Assembly (NCBI GenBank): GCA_963826035.1
Contig: CAWGVZ010000020.1
Span: forward strand, 248,001 to 312,000
Direction of reading: 5' to 3'
DNA: 64,000 bases
Origin: Actinophytocola sp963826035
Lineage (GTDB): Bacteria; Actinomycetota; Actinomycetes; Mycobacteriales; Pseudonocardiaceae
Shown one piece after another: positions 61,553-64,000 of the stretch. Under the pieces are notes generated by a model that saw only the letters and a list, made by a program, of their open reading frames with translations, did not search any database and was not told the DNA's origin. Numbering within the stretch: position 1 is the stretch's first letter; each line of letters starts with the position of its first letter. Both the position numbers and the translations under genes were made by a program.

Positions 61553-62698
61553 TCAGGCGGTGACCAGGGTGAGGCCGTACACGGCCAGGATCTCGTTGAC
61601 CGGCTGGAACCAGGTCTCGCCTCCCGAGGAGCAGTTGCCCCAACCACCGGAGGTCACGCCCTGGGCCTGCTCACCGGTGATGAACGAGCCACCGGAGTCG
61701 CCCGGCTGGGCGCACACGCTGGTCTTCGTCATCTGGTGGACAGCGCCCTGCGCGTAGTTGACCGTCTCGTTCTTGGCCAGCACGGTGCCGCAGTGCCAGT
61801 GCGTGGTGGAACCCGACCGGCAGATCGACGAGCCGACCGGCGCCTCCGCTGAACCGCGCACCAACCGGTCGGGCACCTGGCCCCACCCGAGCACGACCGG
61901 TGCCGTCCACCAGCCGCCGCCGATCCGGACGAACGCGTAGTCGTTGCCGGGGAAGGACGAGCCCGCGAAAGTCCCCATCCACGAACCGTCCCAGCCGGCC
62001 ACCGAGCTGCCGACACCACCGCAGTGCCCGGCGCTCACGAAGCCGCCGTGCACGGAGAACCCGATGGAGCAGCGCGTGTTCCCGTTGATGTAGTACGGGT
62101 CGCCGCCCACCGTGCCGGCCGCGAACGGCTGCGGCCGCTCGTCGACCTCCTCGACCGTGACCGGCGCGAGCCGCCGGGCGGCGGCCAGGAACTCGGTCGC
62201 GTCACCGCCGCGGACCACGGTCACCACGAGGCCGCCGGAGCGCGGGTCGACGCGCCAGCCGGCGACGTCCGCCGGTGCCGGTCGGGCGTCGAGTGCCGCC
62301 TTGGCCGCGTCGAGCGCGGCCAGCGAACGCTCGACCCGGACTACCCGGGCACCGGTCGCACTGACCGCCTCGCCCACGGTCGCGTCCGCGAGGCCGACCA
62401 CCAACGTCCCCGAAGCCGGGTCGAACCACGACCCGCCGAAGGCCGCGCCGGCCGCCGCCCGCGCGGCCGGCTCGACCGCCATGGCGGCGGATTCCTGACG
62501 CAGCCGCGTGCTGGCCTGCGCCTCGGTGAGGCCGAGGTCGCGCTGCATGGCCGCCACCAGGGAGTTCCCAGGCGTGTTTCCAATTGTGTTCCCGGTTGCC
62601 GGCGGCGCCTCGGCTGCCACGGGCATGCCGCCGGCCAGGGTCGCGCCCAGTGCCAGGAGCGCGCAGACCACTCCGATTGTTCTTGCTCTCTTCATCAT
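61553..62698 (-). CDS. Secreted S1 serine protease, alpha-lytic/streptogrisin type with propeptide
   Basis: The protein has 381 residues from ATG 62698. Signal peptide about 1-28, then a short GNTIGNTPGN repeat, an alpha-lytic-type prodomain (about 45-185) and the mature protease (from about 195). The triad is His224 (SAGHCG), Asp252 (GNDYAFVR) and Ser334 (PGDSGGS). Six or so cysteines form the usual disulfides. It digests extracellular protein after self-release from its prodomain. Upstream lies a perfect LacI-like palindrome. The gene may respond to sugar or growth state. Confidence 0.92.
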   Translation of the reverse strand: MMKRARTIGVVCALLALGATLAGGMPVAAEAPPATGNTIGNTPGNSLVAAMQRDLGLTEAQASTRLRQESAAMAVEPAARAAAGAAFGGSWFDPASGTLVVGLADATVGEAVSATGARVVRVERSLAALDAAKAALDARPAPADVAGWRVDPRSGGLVVTVVRGGDATEFLAAARRLAPVTVEEVDERPQPFAAGTVGGDPYYINGNTRCSIGFSVHGGFVSAGHCGGVGSSVAGWDGSWMGTFAGSSFPGNDYAFVRIGGGWWTAPVVLGWGQVPDRLVRGSAEAPVGSSICRSGSTTHWHCGTVLAKNETVNYAQGAVHQMTKTSVCAQPGDSGGSFITGEQAQGVTSGGWGNCSSGGETWFQPVNEILAVYGLTLVTA

Positions 62699-62730
62699 GC
62701 TCTCGTTTCTCAGCAGGGGTTGAGAGAGAG

Positions 62731-62746
62731 ATGAGAGCGCTCTCAT
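62731..62746. promoter_or_regulatory. LacI-type palindrome upstream of the S1 protease
   Basis: ATGAGAGCGCTCTCAT is a perfect 16-base palindrome with central CG, 33 bases before the protease ATG. It resembles CebR/CelR-type operators (TGGGAGCGCTCCCA). No LacI gene is in the window. Confidence 0.65.
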
Positions 62747-62826
62747 GGTCTACCGTGAAGTATCCGGCGCCAGCCGTCAACCCCCTTGATCCACGAGCTG
62801 GTGACCAGCGGAGATATGTGCGCGCT

Positions 62827-63492
62827 ATGCGACCGCTACCCACCATCGGCTTAGCTTGTTCTCCCAAGCCGACGTGGGGTGACATGGGGTACTGGGCGAC
62901 CGAGACATCACCGAGGACGCTGCCGAGGACCCTGCGTCCCGGCAGCCACCCCACGCTGGCCCGTGCCAGGCGTGATGTCCTGGTGATCACCAGGATGGGC
63001 ACCACGCTGGGTGCGGCGCACCTGCGGCCCGACATCCGCTACCGGATCCTGGTGGCCGAGGGTGTTCGGCCGGCGGGACCGGCCGCCGCCAGGCTGACCG
63101 ACCTCGCCCGCGCCGGGGCGCACGTACGCACCGTGCCCGACGTGCCGGTCGACGCGATGGTGGTCGACGGATCGCTGGCCGTCCTGCCGGAGCACCGCCG
63201 CGGCACGCCCGCCGACGCCGTCATGATCCGCGTGTTCGAAAGCCTGTGGTCGGCGGGCACACCGTTCGACGTCGCCGGGCTCACCACCCGGGAGCGAGAA
63301 GTGTTGGTCATGCTGTCGGCGGGCCGCACGGACGAGTCGATGGCCGCCCAACTCGGGCTGTCCGTGCGCACGGTCCGCCGGATGATCTCCGCGCTCATGG
63401 GCCGGCTCGACGCCCGCAGCCGCTTCCAGGCCGGCGTGCGGGCGGCGAACCTCGGCTGGCCGACGGAGGTGTCGCGCCGGCCCTCCGCCTGA
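62827..63492 (+). CDS. LuxR-type helix-turn-helix regulator
   Basis: The protein has 221 residues from ATG 62827; ATG 62884 after GTGGGGTGAC is the alternative. The N-terminal half (VLVITRMG to VVDGSLAVLPEH) resembles the phospholipase-D-like sensor region of actinomycete TrmB/LuxR-type regulators. The C-terminus has a LuxR helix-turn-helix (LTTREREVLVMLSAGRTDES, SVRTVRRMISALMGRL). It is shorter than full TrmB-like regulators, so part of the N-terminus may be missing. It is divergent from the S1 protease. Confidence 0.75.
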   Translation: MRPLPTIGLACSPKPTWGDMGYWATETSPRTLPRTLRPGSHPTLARARRDVLVITRMGTTLGAAHLRPDIRYRILVAEGVRPAGPAAARLTDLARAGAHVRTVPDVPVDAMVVDGSLAVLPEHRRGTPADAVMIRVFESLWSAGTPFDVAGLTTREREVLVMLSAGRTDESMAAQLGLSVRTVRRMISALMGRLDARSRFQAGVRAANLGWPTEVSRRPSA

Positions 63493-63549
63493 GCCCTGCC
63501 AGCCCCAGTACTGTGACCGCTGGGGAACGTGCGGCAGGCAAGGGTGGGC

Positions 63550-64000
63550 GTGGACTTCCGACTTCTCGGTCCGCTGGAGGTGTGGCACGACGGCGCCTGC
63601 CTGCCGATCACCGCACCACAGCAGCGAGCCGTGCTGGCCAGCTTGCTGACCAGGCTGGGCACGGCCGTCCCGATCGACACCATCCTCGACGACCTGTGGG
63701 GCGCGGCGTCGCCGAAGACCGCGGTCATGACCGTGCGGAACTACATCCGGCGGCTACGCGGCGTACTGCCGGAACCGGTGCTGGAGAGCACCACGGCCGG
63801 CTACCGGCTGACCGCCCGGCCGGAGCAGGTGGACCTGCACCGGTTCACCACGCTGGTCGAACAGGCCGGCGAGCGTCAGTCCACCGAGCTGTTCGACCAG
63901 GCGTTGGCGCTGTGGCGGGGTCAACCCCTGATGAACGTCGGCGACGTGCCGCTCCGCTTCGTCCAGGCGCCCCGTTGGGAGGAGGCCTACCTGGCGGCCG
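63550..64000 (+). CDS. AfsR/SARP-family regulator (partial, C-terminus outside window)
   Basis: The first 150 codons are present from GTG 63550 (GTG 63544 is also possible). The N-terminal OmpR-like DNA-binding domain (FRLLGPLEVWHDG, RAVLASLLTRLG, DLWG, VRNYIRRLRGVL, GYRL) is followed by the start of the bacterial transcriptional activator domain (DLHRFTTLVEQA, ALALWRGQPL). SARP proteins activate secondary-metabolite genes. The rest and the targets lie beyond the window. It follows the LuxR-type gene by 57 bases. Confidence 0.87.
   Translation, partial: MDFRLLGPLEVWHDGACLPITAPQQRAVLASLLTRLGTAVPIDTILDDLWGAASPKTAVMTVRNYIRRLRGVLPEPVLESTTAGYRLTARPEQVDLHRFTTLVEQAGERQSTELFDQALALWRGQPLMNVGDVPLRFVQAPRWEEAYLAA

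Noticed and set aside
1..64000. CRISPR arrays, tRNA or rRNA genes, prophage modules
   Set aside because: No spaced identical repeats, cloverleaf genes, rRNA segments or phage structural genes were seen on either strand.

Overview
The window is about 70 percent G+C. It carries many GTG starts, ATGA/GTGA/TGATG stop-start overlaps, leaderless-looking starts and actinomycete families (SigJ-type sigma factor, das-like sugar locus, AfsR/SARP and NB-ARC regulators, secreted S1, S8 and M23 peptidases). This points to a soil actinomycete. Pseudonocardiaceae or a relative is my best guess, from general feel rather than a marker gene. I saw no rRNA, tRNA, CRISPR array, prophage or origin.

Layout. 1-2704 (minus): SigJ/ECF41-type sigma factor, then a three-subunit FAD/2Fe-2S/FAD amine oxidoreductase cut by the window edge. 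2811-7150: a peptidase-type hydrolase, a methyltransferase, and a P1B-4 metal-efflux ATPase facing its ArsR/SmtB repressor. 7214-10239: a scar where a GMC oxidoreductase fragment abuts an inverted NB-ARC fragment, then a two-component system and a small membrane protein. 10236-21109: a six-gene amino-sugar-like ABC operon (binding protein, two permeases, BadF kinase, ceramidase-like amidase, SIS protein) facing a GntR/HutC repressor, followed by a secreted EEP enzyme / phosphatase / EEP enzyme operon. Near-identical operators precede both operons. 21106-23694: a secreted beta-propeller protein, a DJ-1 protein and a LysR regulator. 23812-27622: a small biosynthetic cluster (PLP decarboxylase, chorismatase, PaaK-like aryl ligase). 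27642-27809: a MITE-like element. 27806-31087: an NB-ARC/TPR regulator, an AhpD-like protein and a DUF1801 protein. 31157-35829: a secreted alpha-L-rhamnosidase with an apparent frameshift in its signal peptide, a LysR remnant and an esterase.

36028-38035 (minus) holds a translationally coupled trio: a TIGR04222-type membrane protein, a DUF692/MNIO multinuclear iron oxidase and a small SCO6045-like partner. The membrane protein has one cysteine, inside a Gly-rich C-terminal tail. This looks like a peptide-modification system acting on a membrane protein rather than a free precursor peptide. I regard it as the best candidate for an undescribed system here.

38102-43501 (minus) was probably one operon (TetR, enoyl-CoA hydratase-like, molybdopterin oxidoreductase, PaaI thioesterase). 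An IS200/IS605-type element with an intact TnpB and a wrecked TnpA now splits it. 43577-50808 encodes exported cell-wall and protein-degrading enzymes. The M23 endopeptidase gene there is split inside its signal peptide by an internally deleted IS1380-type element with a readable CTTAG target duplication. 50783-58603 has a truncated HTH-nSTAND gene, a peptide ABC transporter operon and a cytoplasmic gamma-glutamyltransferase. 58675-64000 has a LysR regulator, HtpG, a secreted S1 protease behind a LacI-type operator, a LuxR-type regulator and the start of an AfsR/SARP regulator.

Functionally the window is accessory territory: scavenging of extracellular polymers, sugars and peptides, a possible aryl metabolite, and several transposition or deletion scars.
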